Below the pieces are notes generated by a model. It ran no database searches. It was not told where the DNA came from and worked only from the letters and a program-made list of their open reading frames with translations. 15,947 bases of DNA from an uncultured Thermomonas sp. (GTDB taxonomy: Bacteria > Pseudomonadota > Gammaproteobacteria > Xanthomonadales > Xanthomonadaceae): assembly GCA_946480065.1 (NCBI GenBank), contig CAMLJA010000016.1:1-15947 (forward strand). Reading direction: 5' to 3'. Each line of letters opens with the position of its first letter. Within the stretch, counting starts at the first letter, position 1. Of this stretch, positions 8,524 to 15,006 are shown piece after piece. The position numbers and the translations under genes are program-made.

Positions 8524-9927
8524 ATGGCGACGCGCAAGCGCTCCGGATTCCGCATCGAGCACGACAGCATGGGCGCGCTGCAGGTCCCTGCCGACGCGCT
8601 GTGGGGCGCGCAGACCCAGCGGGCGAAGGACAACTTCCACCTCTCCGGGCGGCCGATGCCGGCCGCGTTCGTGCGCGCGCTGGCCCTGGTCAAGGCCGCC
8701 GCCGCGGTGGTCAACGGCCACCTGGGCCTGCTGGACCGGGACCGCGCGGACGCCATCATGGAGGCCGCCACCGCGATCGCCGGCGGGGCGCACGCCGACC
8801 AGTTCCCGGTGGACCGCTACCAGACCGGCTCGGGCACCTCCAGCAACATGAACGCCAACGAGGTGATCGCGCACCTGGCGGCCGCGGCCGCGGGGCGCGA
8901 CGTGCACCCGAACGACCACGTCAACCTCGGCCAGAGCAGCAACGACACCGTGCCCAGCGCGATCCGGGTGATGGCCGTGCTGGAGGCCCGGCAGTCGCTG
9001 CTGCCCGCGCTGTCGCACCTGCGCAAGGCGATCGACGGGCGCGCCAAGGCGCTGGGCAAGACGGTCAAGACCGGCCGCACCCACCTGATGGACGCGATGC
9101 CGCTGACCATGGCGCAGGAATTCGGCGCGTGGTCGGCGCAGCTGGACTCGGCGCAGGCGCGGATCGAGGACAGCCTGAAGCGGGTGGCGCGGCTGCCGAT
9201 CGGCGGCACCGCCATCGGCACCGGCATCAACGCCCACCCGAAGTTCGGCAAGGGCGTGGCGAAGGCGCTGCGTGCCGCTACCGGTGCGAAGTTCGAGCAG
9301 GCGGCCAATACCTTCGAGGGCCTGGCGGCGCAGGACGACCTGGTGGAGCTGTCGGGCCAGCTCAGCGCGCTGGCGGTGGCGCTGATGAAGATCGGCAACG
9401 ACCTGCGCTGGATGAATTCCGGGCCGCTGGCGGGGCTGGGCGAGGTGGAGCTGCCGGCGCTGCAGCCTGGCAGTTCGATCATGCCCGGCAAGGTCAACCC
9501 GGTGATCCCCGAGGCGTTGTGCATGGCCTGCGCGCAGGTGATGGGGCTGCACCAGGCGGTGACCATCGCCGGCCAGAGCGGCAACTTCCAGCTCAACGTG
9601 ATGCTGCCGCTGATCGCCTGCGACCTGGACGAGGCGATGGGCCTGCTGGCGAACGGGATGCGGGCGCTGGCCGACCAGGCCATCGCCGGGCTGCGCGTGC
9701 GCAAGGAGCGGGTGGCCGCGGCGCTGGACCGCAACCCGATCCTGGTGACCGCGCTGAACCCGGTGATCGGCTACGAGCGCGCCGCCAAGATCGCCAAGCG
9801 CGCCTACGCGGAAGGGCGCCCGGTGCTGGAGGTGGCGCTGGAGGACAGCGGGCTGGACGAGGCCACCCTGCGGCGCCTGCTGGATCCCGCCGCGCTGACG
9901 CGGGGCGGGATCCACGGCGCGGGTTAG
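8524..9927 (+). CDS. fumC: Class II fumarate hydratase
   Basis: Iron-independent fumarase interconverting fumarate and L-malate in the TCA cycle. It has 467 residues, as in E. coli FumC. Family motifs are DSMGALQVPADALWGAQTQR (14-33), TGSGTSSNMNANEV (101-114), GRTHLMDAMP with H187 (184-193), and the signature loop GSSIMPGKVNP (316-326) carrying the catalytic serine S317/S318. An aspartase or argininosuccinate lyase identity is disfavoured by the TGSGTSSNMN and GRTHLMDAMP forms. The frame is open upstream to 8464, but the ATG at 8524 has a good ribosome site (GAGGGCAGG) and gives the family-typical N-terminus. The stop overlaps the stop of the convergent lipoprotein gene. Confidence 0.96.
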   Translation: MATRKRSGFRIEHDSMGALQVPADALWGAQTQRAKDNFHLSGRPMPAAFVRALALVKAAAAVVNGHLGLLDRDRADAIMEAATAIAGGAHADQFPVDRYQTGSGTSSNMNANEVIAHLAAAAAGRDVHPNDHVNLGQSSNDTVPSAIRVMAVLEARQSLLPALSHLRKAIDGRAKALGKTVKTGRTHLMDAMPLTMAQEFGAWSAQLDSAQARIEDSLKRVARLPIGGTAIGTGINAHPKFGKGVAKALRAATGAKFEQAANTFEGLAAQDDLVELSGQLSALAVALMKIGNDLRWMNSGPLAGLGEVELPALQPGSSIMPGKVNPVIPEALCMACAQVMGLHQAVTIAGQSGNFQLNVMLPLIACDLDEAMGLLANGMRALADQAIAGLRVRKERVAAALDRNPILVTALNPVIGYERAAKIAKRAYAEGRPVLEVALEDSGLDEATLRRLLDPAALTRGGIHGAG

Positions 9928-10457
9928 CCCTCGCTGCGGCGGCACTCGTCCAGGTCATCGTCCATGCGCTCGGCGTACGGCGCGAACTGCGGCACCTGGC
10001 GCACCAGGTCCTCCTGCACGCGGCGGATCCCGGCGATGCCCGGGCACAGGCCGCGCACCAGCCGGTTGGCGCTGGCCTCGATGCGGCGCTCCATGCGGTC
10101 CTCGCTGCCGGTCAGGACCGCCAGCATCATCGCGCCGGTGGCGCCGTGGGCGATCTTCGCGCCGCCGTCCAGGCCGGCGTCGGCCACCGCCAGCACGGTG
10201 TCGCGGTAGGCCAGCACCGCGCGCTGCTGGTCGGCGTCCAGCGCGACCGGCGCGTCGCCGATCCGCAGTTCGCCGGCGCGGGTGATTTCGGCGTCGGGAT
10301 GGCCCTCGGCCTGCAGCGACAGCGGCTCCTCGCGCAGCTCGCGGCGGGCGTCGGCGATCGAGGCGTCGATTTCCTGCTGGATCCCGCCCAGGCAGCCGGA
10401 CAGCAGCGGCAGGGCGGCGAGCAGGACCAGGGCGGGCAGGCGGGCAAGGATGCGCAT
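9924..10457 (-). CDS. YggN/DUF2884-like lipoprotein, shorter paralogue
   Basis: Predicted lipoprotein of 177 residues: signal peptide 1-21 with lipobox LSGC, C22. The mature part resembles the YggN (DUF2884) family: an AGELRIGDAPVALDADQQRAVLAYRDTVLAV stretch (61-91), an amphipathic/glycine-rich segment (92-118), then a helical tail with C138 and C172. It aligns along its length with the upstream gene (AEITRAGEL against AEITPAGDL; LAYR; matching tail cysteines), so the pair looks like a tandem duplication. Function is unknown. The ATG at 10457 is preferred over the GTG at 10499 because it begins directly with the signal peptide and has GGAG about 10 nt upstream. It is the last gene of the operon, 38 bp after its paralogue, and its stop overlaps the fumC stop convergently. 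Confidence 0.8.
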   Translation of the reverse strand: MRILARLPALVLLAALPLLSGCLGGIQQEIDASIADARRELREEPLSLQAEGHPDAEITRAGELRIGDAPVALDADQQRAVLAYRDTVLAVADAGLDGGAKIAHGATGAMMLAVLTGSEDRMERRIEASANRLVRGLCPGIAGIRRVQEDLVRQVPQFAPYAERMDDDLDECRRSEG

Positions 10458-10495
10458 GCGGATGGGCTCCGGGGAGTCGGGGTGGCGTGCGGCGC

Positions 10496-11197
10496 TCACT
10501 GGCTGGTGACCGCCACGCCGTTGTCGCGGCCGTGCTTGCCGCAGTCGTCGATATCCTGCTGGGTCATGCGGGCGTAGGGCCGGAACGCCGGCAGCGACGC
10601 GGCCAGCGCCTGCTGGGTGGCCAGTAGGGGCGGCAGCTGGCCGCAGAGCTTGAGTGCTTCCGCCTCGATCCGCCGTCCCTGCGCCTCCATGCGCTCGTTG
10701 AACGCGCGCTCGCCTTCCTTGCCGCCGAAGATCGCGCCGACGACGCCGGACACGGCCTCGCCCGCGAGGTCGGCGCCCTGGCCGCCGATGGCGATGCCGG
10801 AACGCGCCAGCGCGATCACCTGGCCCCGGTAGGCCAGCAGCTGCCGGCGCTGGGCCGGCGTCACCGGCACCGCCTTGCCTTCGACCAGCAGGTCGCCGGC
10901 GGGGGTGATCTCGGCCTTCGGCAGGTCCTTCGCCGATGTGCGGATGCGGTGGCCGTTGACGTTCACGTCGGGGCCGTCGGTGAGGCTGATGTTGCCGCTC
11001 TCCAGCTCGCGGCTGGCCTCGGCCAGGGCTTTCTCCACCTGGCGGCCGATGAAGCCGCCGGCGTGGTCGCCGCCGGCGGCCGCGGGTGCCGGTGGGGCTG
11101 GCGGCGCGGGCGGTGCTGGCGGCGCCGGGGGCTGGCTGCAGGCCAGCAGCGGGAGGCTGGCGAGCAGGGCGAAACCGAGGGTGCGGATGGGGTGCAT
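10496..11197 (-). CDS. YggN/DUF2884-like lipoprotein with Pro/Ala linker, longer paralogue
   Basis: Predicted lipoprotein of 233 residues: signal peptide 1-19 ending in LLAC, C20. A Pro-Pro-Ala repeat linker (22-38) would hold the domain away from the membrane. The rest resembles YggN/DUF2884: a possible beta segment (NISLTDGPDVNVNGHRI), AGDLLVEGKAVPVTPAQRRQLLAYRGQVIAL at 100-130, a glycine-rich hydrophobic segment 133-158, and a tail with C185 and C219 that match cysteines in the downstream paralogue and could form a disulphide. No enzymatic motif is seen. The start is ATG at 11197, with AAGGA 9 nt upstream. It lies 35 bp after the ABC permease stop and is probably cotranscribed, suggesting an accessory envelope partner of the transporter. 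Confidence 0.82.
   Translation of the reverse strand: MHPIRTLGFALLASLPLLACSQPPAPPAPPAPPAPPAPAAAGGDHAGGFIGRQVEKALAEASRELESGNISLTDGPDVNVNGHRIRTSAKDLPKAEITPAGDLLVEGKAVPVTPAQRRQLLAYRGQVIALARSGIAIGGQGADLAGEAVSGVVGAIFGGKEGERAFNERMEAQGRRIEAEALKLCGQLPPLLATQQALAASLPAFRPYARMTQQDIDDCGKHGRDNGVAVTSQ
11091..11126. repeat. 9-bp tandem repeat encoding the (Pro-Pro-Ala)n lipoprotein linker
   Basis: Four 9-bp units (GGTGGGGCT, GGCGGCGCG, GGCGGTGCT, GGCGGCGCC) start at 11091, 11100, 11109 and 11118, with a degenerate copy after them. On the minus strand they encode Pro-Pro-Ala triplets right after the lipobox. Length variation between strains would be in frame. Confidence 0.7.
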
Positions 11198-11232
11198 GGT
11201 CGTGTCCTTGGGTCGGGAGGCGGGAGGCGGGC

Positions 11233-12291
11233 TCAGCCCTCGTCCCGCCAGCGGCGCAGGCGGACCGCCGCGGCCAGCATCGCGATCCCGGCGACGGCGC
11301 CGATCCACAGCTGCGGGGTGGCCAGGGTGGAGTAGGTCGCCTTGAGCATCGACAGGTGGTCGGGCACTTCGCCGCCGCGCAGCCCGCCCAGGTCCATCAC
11401 GTCCATCCAGGTGCCGGGGAACACGCCGCCCAGCAGGTGGACCACGATGTTGCGCCAGAACCACGCGCTGTCCAGGTCGAAGGCGTTCATCACGTCGAAC
11501 CAGCTGATGAAGATGCCGGCGAAGACCGGGAGCATGATCGCCCACAGGAACGGCTTGCTCTTGGACCAGGCCGAGCACAGCATCAGCCAGCCGGCGGTCG
11601 GCAGCGCCCACAGCGCGTACACCGGGATCGAGGCGAGCAGCAGGCCGGCGCTGGCCAGCGGGCTGCCCGGCCCCCAGATCAGGGTGTAGGGGTTGCCGTG
11701 GTGCAGCAGCACGAACACGCTCACCAGCACCAGGAAGCCGAACATGCAGGCGATCGAGGCGCCCACCGCCAGCAGCGGGGCCACCAGCAGCGCGCTGGCC
11801 GCCTTCGACACCACGGTATCGCGGTCGGAGACCGGCAGCGACTTCCAGAACAGCACGCTGCGGTCCTTGCGCTCGTCGTACAGGCTGCCGAGGCAGTAGA
11901 AGAACACCACGAAGCCGAGCACCATCATCGGCCACAGCGACGACATGAACATGCTCACGTCGATCCCGCCCGCGAGCTTCTGCATCGCCTCGGCGTCCAT
12001 CCGCGAGCTGATCGCGCCCAGGTCCAGGCCGTTGATCATCACGTGGCCGTCGATCTGCACCTTGCCCGAGGCCACCGCGCGCCGCGCGGCCACCTCGCCG
12101 ACCACCAGCGCCATCAGGGTCAGCGCCAGCGAGATCCCGCCGGCCCACAGCGGGGCCCAGAAGAAGCCGCCCTTGTGTTCCCAGAACTCGCGCCGGAGCA
12201 GCAGCCGGAGCTTGTGGGTGGCGTGCGGCGCCGGGCGCGGCGCGGGGGCCGGGCCGTTGTCGATCGCCATCGCGTCGTAGGTCGTGTTCAT
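11233..12291 (-). CDS. ABC-2 type transporter permease
   Basis: Membrane subunit of an ABC exporter, 352 residues. After a cytoplasmic N-terminus (KLRLLLRREFWEHKG at 27-41) about six membrane segments can be seen, near 44-66, 117-137, 167-196, 214-240, 248-265 and 326-345. There are two larger loops, at about 70-115 and 266-325. The SLYDERKDRSVLFWKSLPVSD stretch (136-156) is the coupling region typical of ABC-2 permeases whose partners are YtrB-like ATPases. The start is ATG at 12291, overlapping the ATPase stop by 4 bp (ATGA) with AAGGGA upstream, so the two subunits are probably translated in a coupled way. Substrate is unknown; lipids, peptides or cell-wall-active compounds are the usual candidates for this class. 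Confidence 0.88.
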   Translation of the reverse strand: MNTTYDAMAIDNGPAPAPRPAPHATHKLRLLLRREFWEHKGGFFWAPLWAGGISLALTLMALVVGEVAARRAVASGKVQIDGHVMINGLDLGAISSRMDAEAMQKLAGGIDVSMFMSSLWPMMVLGFVVFFYCLGSLYDERKDRSVLFWKSLPVSDRDTVVSKAASALLVAPLLAVGASIACMFGFLVLVSVFVLLHHGNPYTLIWGPGSPLASAGLLLASIPVYALWALPTAGWLMLCSAWSKSKPFLWAIMLPVFAGIFISWFDVMNAFDLDSAWFWRNIVVHLLGGVFPGTWMDVMDLGGLRGGEVPDHLSMLKATYSTLATPQLWIGAVAGIAMLAAAVRLRRWRDEG

Positions 12292-13160
12292 GCGTAGGTT
12301 CCCTTCATGGTGGCCACGAACAGGTCGGCCAGGCCGGGGGTGCGGGTCTCGCCGAGCCGGGCCAGCTGGCCGGGGTCGGCGCCGTCGAAGACCATCACGG
12401 TCTTGCCGAACGGCAGCGCGCGCTCGTCGATGGGGTTGAGGCGGCGGGCCTCCTCGATCCGGTCGGCGCCCACCAGTACCTCGGTGTAGCGCTCGCCCAC
12501 CGCGTCCATCGGCGCGTTCAGCACGATCCGGCCGTCGCGGATGAACATCACGTCGGTGAGGATGTGCTCGATCTCCTCGACCTGGTGGGTGGTGACCAGG
12601 ATGGTCTTCTCCTCGTCGAAGTAGTCCTCCAGCAGGCGCTGGTAGAACTGCTTGCGGTAGAGGATGTCCAGGCCCAGGGTGGGTTCGTCCAGCACCAGCA
12701 GGCGGGCGTCGATGGCCATCACCAGCGCCAGGTGCAGCTGCACGATCATGCCCTTGGACATCTCGCGCACCTTCAGGCCCGGCTTCAGCTGGGTGCCTTC
12801 CAGGAAGCGGCGGCACTTGGCGGCGTCGAAGCGCGGGTGCACCCCGGCGACGAACTCGATCGCCTGCGCCACCGTGATCCAGCGCGGCAGCACGGCCACG
12901 TCGGCGATGAAGCAGACCTCGTTCATCAGCTCGTCGCGCTGGGTGCGCGGATCCTTGCCCAGCACCTTGAGCTCGCCGTCGAACGGCACCAGGCCCAGGA
13001 TCGCCTTCAGCGCGGTGGTCTTGCCGGCGCCGTTGGGCCCGATCAGGCCGACGATGCGGCCGACCGGGATGTCGAAGTCGGCGCCGTCCAGCGCCACCTT
13101 GTCCTTGTAGGCCTTGCGCAGGCCGCGCGCGGCGACCACGTTGCGGACGGGTGCGTTCAT
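12288..13160 (-). CDS. ABC transporter ATP-binding protein (YtrB/BcrA-like)
   Basis: Cytoplasmic ATPase subunit of an ABC exporter, 290 residues. Walker A is GPNGAGKT at 41-48, Walker B is LLVLDEP at 154-160, and the switch histidine is H192. The signature motif is degenerate, MSKGM at 134-138 instead of LSGGQ, a form I associate with YtrB-type ATPases. A C-terminal extension of about 70 residues follows the H-loop. The ATG at 13160 overlaps the gntR stop by 4 bp (ATGA) and gives a short lead-in to the first strand. The GntR, ATPase, permease order is the classic YtrA-operon arrangement. Confidence 0.92.
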   Translation of the reverse strand: MNAPVRNVVAARGLRKAYKDKVALDGADFDIPVGRIVGLIGPNGAGKTTALKAILGLVPFDGELKVLGKDPRTQRDELMNEVCFIADVAVLPRWITVAQAIEFVAGVHPRFDAAKCRRFLEGTQLKPGLKVREMSKGMIVQLHLALVMAIDARLLVLDEPTLGLDILYRKQFYQRLLEDYFDEEKTILVTTHQVEEIEHILTDVMFIRDGRIVLNAPMDAVGERYTEVLVGADRIEEARRLNPIDERALPFGKTVMVFDGADPGQLARLGETRTPGLADLFVATMKGTYA

Positions 13161-13528
13161 TTCGCCCCCCACTTGCCCTTGGGATCGAGCAGTTCGGCTG
13201 GCTCCAGGCCCAGGCGCTGGATGCGTTCCAGCACCAGCGGCCATTCCTCGCGCAGGAAGCGCTCGCGTTCGCTCGCCATCAGCCGCGCCGTGGCCCCTTC
13301 GGTCACATACATGCCAAGTCCCCTGCGTTTTTCGACGAGTTGGTCGTCCGCGAGCTCCTGGTAGGCGCGCGAGACGGTGATCGGGTTGAGTTGGTATTCC
13401 GCCGCGACCTGCCGCACCGAGGGCAGGGCGTCGCCGGGCTTGAGCACGCCGTCCAGCAGCATCGCCACCACGCGCTCCTTGAGCTGGCGGTAGATGGGGG
13501 CGCCATCGTTCCATTCGACTGCGGTCAT
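13157..13528 (-). CDS. YtrA-subfamily GntR transcriptional regulator
   Basis: Predicted dimeric DNA-binding repressor of 123 residues. A GntR winged helix occupies about 10-75 (IYRQLKERVVAMLLDGVLKPGD, then the recognition helix within LPSVRQVAAEYQLNPITVSR at 35-54). The short C-terminal part of about 48 residues has no room for a FadR or UTRA ligand domain, which places it in the YtrA subfamily. Such repressors usually sit first in, and control, an ABC transporter operon. The 24-bp palindrome at 13809-13832, lying over the operon's -10, is the likely operator, so autorepression is inferred. ATG at 13528, 3 bp after the upstream small gene; 4-bp overlap with the ATPase gene. The inducer cannot be deduced. 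Confidence 0.92.
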   Translation of the reverse strand: MTAVEWNDGAPIYRQLKERVVAMLLDGVLKPGDALPSVRQVAAEYQLNPITVSRAYQELADDQLVEKRRGLGMYVTEGATARLMASERERFLREEWPLVLERIQRLGLEPAELLDPKGKWGAK

Positions 13529-13531
13529 GGC

Positions 13532-13783
13532 TCAGCCCCGGGGTGCGAAGGAGAAGAAGGGCATGGCCAGCGACGAGCGGCCGCGGCGTGCCCGGGGGGC
13601 CGGCGTGGCGGCGTCGGCGCGGGTGGCCTGTTCGATGGTGTCCTGGGTGGCCTCGATCCCGGCCAGTGCGCCCACGCCCGCATCCAGGGCCGGGGTGGCG
13701 GGCACGGCCGCGATCAGGCCCAGCACCAGCATGCAGCAGCTGGCGACGATGCCCATCAGGGAGTTGTGCAGCTTGCGGTTCAT
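13532..13783 (-). CDS. Small membrane or exported protein heading the GntR-ABC operon, unknown function
   Basis: An 83-residue protein that I do not recognise. Residues 1-7 (MNRKLHN) are basic, residues 8-28 form one hydrophobic segment with a CC pair at 16-17, and the rest is Ala/Thr-rich with a basic cluster (RARRGR at 64-69) before a PFFSFAP end. The hydrophobic segment could be a membrane anchor or a signal peptide ending near VPATPA. The cysteines sit inside the hydrophobic core, so a lipobox is unlikely. ATG at 13783 has AGGA 9 nt upstream and lies about 32 nt downstream of the predicted transcription start. An upstream in-frame ATG (13822) would start before the predicted transcript. 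The stop is 3 bp before gntR, so it should be cotranscribed. It could be a sensor, a regulator of the transporter, or a poorly constrained leader gene. Confidence 0.65.
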   Translation of the reverse strand: MNRKLHNSLMGIVASCCMLVLGLIAAVPATPALDAGVGALAGIEATQDTIEQATRADAATPAPRARRGRSSLAMPFFSFAPRG

Positions 13784-13808
13784 GGCGGACGTCCTGCTCT
13801 GGGTATTC

Positions 13809-13832
13809 AGTGTTGTAGGCAACTATAACACT
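13809..13832. promoter_or_regulatory. Palindromic operator, probable YtrA/GntR binding site
   Basis: A 24-bp inverted repeat: arms AGTGTTGTAG and CTATAACACT (9 of 10 positions complementary) around a GCAA centre. It covers the -10 and the predicted transcription start of the operon encoding the GntR regulator, so a bound dimer would block polymerase. The pairing of regulator and site is inferred from position and symmetry. Confidence 0.8.
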
Positions 13833-13849
13833 AGGATTTCCCCCGTCAA
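13822..13849 (-). promoter_or_regulatory. Sigma-70-type promoter of the GntR-ABC-lipoprotein operon
   Basis: On the minus strand, -35 TTGACG (13844-13849) and -10 TATAGT (13822-13827) are separated by 16 bp, each one base from consensus. This is the strongest promoter in the window. Transcription would begin near 13815. It is the AT-richest short stretch of the region, and the -10 falls inside the palindrome at 13809-13832. Confidence 0.85.
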
Positions 13850-13927
13850 GCGCCGCGTGACCCAACTGAAGTCATGGTCCGGGCCGACCGGCGCAGCGGG
13901 AAGGCTGAACGCAGGCGCCGCGCGGGA

Positions 13928-13956
13928 TTGCCGCCCCCGCGCGCGCGGACCACAAT
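13928..13956 (+). promoter_or_regulatory. Possible promoter for the FKBP gene pair
   Basis: TTGCCG (13928-13933) and CACAAT (13951-13956) are 17 bp apart, each matching 4 of 6 consensus bases, with a leader of about 50 nt to the ATG at 14014. An 11-mer direct repeat, CGCGCGCGGAC, at 13940-13950 and 13965-13975, flanks the -10. In DNA this GC-rich the match is suggestive only. The rest of 13850-14013 holds nothing else I can identify. Confidence 0.35.
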
Positions 13957-14013
13957 GGGTGGATCGCGCGCGGACTGCGGTTCCGCGCCCCCCCACGTTC
14001 CCAGGAGCTTCCG

Positions 14014-14928
14014 ATGCCCCGTTTCGTGCGCGCCCTCTGCGCGCTGATGCTCGCCCTTGCCGCCGCCACCGCCTTCGGCCAGCAGGCCAGCCTGGACAGC
14101 GAGCGCGCCAAGATCGGCTACATGATCGGCATGGACGTGGCCCACTCGGTGGCCCCCGCGGTCCCGGACATGGACATGGCGGCGTTCCGGCGCGCGCTGG
14201 AGAACGCGCTGGCCGGTGGCAAGCCGCTGCTGGACGCGGACCGCGCCCGCCGCACCTCGCAGGCGCTGATGGCCAGCATCGGCGCGCGCGGCACCGGCAA
14301 GCCGGCCGCCGCCGTCGACCGCGCCGACGTCGGCCTGCTGGTCGGCGCCGACGTGGGCCGCTCGCTGGCCGCGATCCGCGGGGAATTCGACGTGCCGGTG
14401 TTCCTGCAGGGCTTCCGCGACGGCAGCGATCCCAAGGCCAAGCCGCTGCTGGACCCGGCCGAGGCCGACCGCCTGCGCGTGGCTTTCTCCGCGCGGCAGC
14501 AGCAGGTCGAGCAGGCCAGGGCTGCCGCGCGCGGCGCGAAGAACCGCGAGGCGGGCGAAGCGTTCCTGGCAAAGAACAAGACGGTCAAGGGCGTGTTCAC
14601 CACCCCCAGCGGGCTGCAGTACATGATCCTGCGCCAGGGCAACGGGCCGCGCCCGCTGCCGGGCCAGCGCGTGCGGGTGAACTACGAGGGCAAGCTGCTG
14701 GACGGCACCGTGTTCGACAGCTCCTACCGCCGCGGCCAGCCCGCCGAGTTCTCGCTGGACCAGGTGATCGCCGGCTGGCGCGAGGGCGTGGGCATGATGC
14801 CGGTCGGCGGCAAGTACCGCTTCTGGATCCCCGGCGCCATCGGCTACGGCGAGGAGGGAACTCCCGACGGTTCGATCGGTCCCAATGCCACCCTCGTCTT
14901 CGACGTCGAACTGCTGGGCGTGCAGTAA
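14014..14928 (+). CDS. Periplasmic FKBP-type peptidyl-prolyl isomerase with duplicated N-terminal domain
   Basis: Predicted exported prolyl cis-trans isomerase/chaperone of 304 residues. A signal peptide covers about 1-22 (hydrophobic core then ATAFG-QQ). Two N-terminal FKBP_N (Mip-type dimerisation) repeats follow, at about 28-92 (AKIGYMIGMDV ... ALAGGKPLLDADRA) and 102-163 (ADVGLLVGADV ... SDPKAKPLLDPAEA). A linker helix spans about 164-190. The catalytic FKBP domain at about 198-304 has V222-N-Y224, F234-D-S-S, V251-I-A-G-W255, GYGE at 277-280 and the final LVFDVELL. Mip and FkpA have one N-terminal domain, so the second is unusual. ATG at 14014 has AGGAG 7 nt upstream. A second FKBP gene follows after 78 bp. 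Confidence 0.92.
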   Translation: MPRFVRALCALMLALAAATAFGQQASLDSERAKIGYMIGMDVAHSVAPAVPDMDMAAFRRALENALAGGKPLLDADRARRTSQALMASIGARGTGKPAAAVDRADVGLLVGADVGRSLAAIRGEFDVPVFLQGFRDGSDPKAKPLLDPAEADRLRVAFSARQQQVEQARAAARGAKNREAGEAFLAKNKTVKGVFTTPSGLQYMILRQGNGPRPLPGQRVRVNYEGKLLDGTVFDSSYRRGQPAEFSLDQVIAGWREGVGMMPVGGKYRFWIPGAIGYGEEGTPDGSIGPNATLVFDVELLGVQ

Positions 14929-14952
14929 GCGCGCCATCCCAAACAAGCGCCG

Positions 14953-14972
14953 CGCGGCCTTTGCCGGCCGCG
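14953..14972. repeat. GC-rich hairpin between the two FKBP genes
   Basis: CGCGGCC-TTTGCC-GGCCGCG, a perfect 7-bp stem with a 6-base loop, lies in the 78-bp gap (14929-15006) between the FKBP genes. No T-run follows, so it is not a standard terminator. It could reduce readthrough or stabilise a processed transcript. No convincing promoter for the second gene is visible in the gap, which favours cotranscription. Confidence 0.4.
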
Positions 14973-15006
14973 GCGGCCATCCCCATCCCACCGGAGTCCC
15001 GAACTG

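Noticed and set aside
10458..10499. GTG start adding 14 residues to the shorter lipoprotein
   Set aside because: It would place a proline/acidic stretch before the signal peptide. The ATG at 10457 starts cleanly with a ribosome site.
14953..14972. Terminator between the two FKBP genes
   Set aside because: The stem is good but no T-run follows, so it is listed only as a hairpin.
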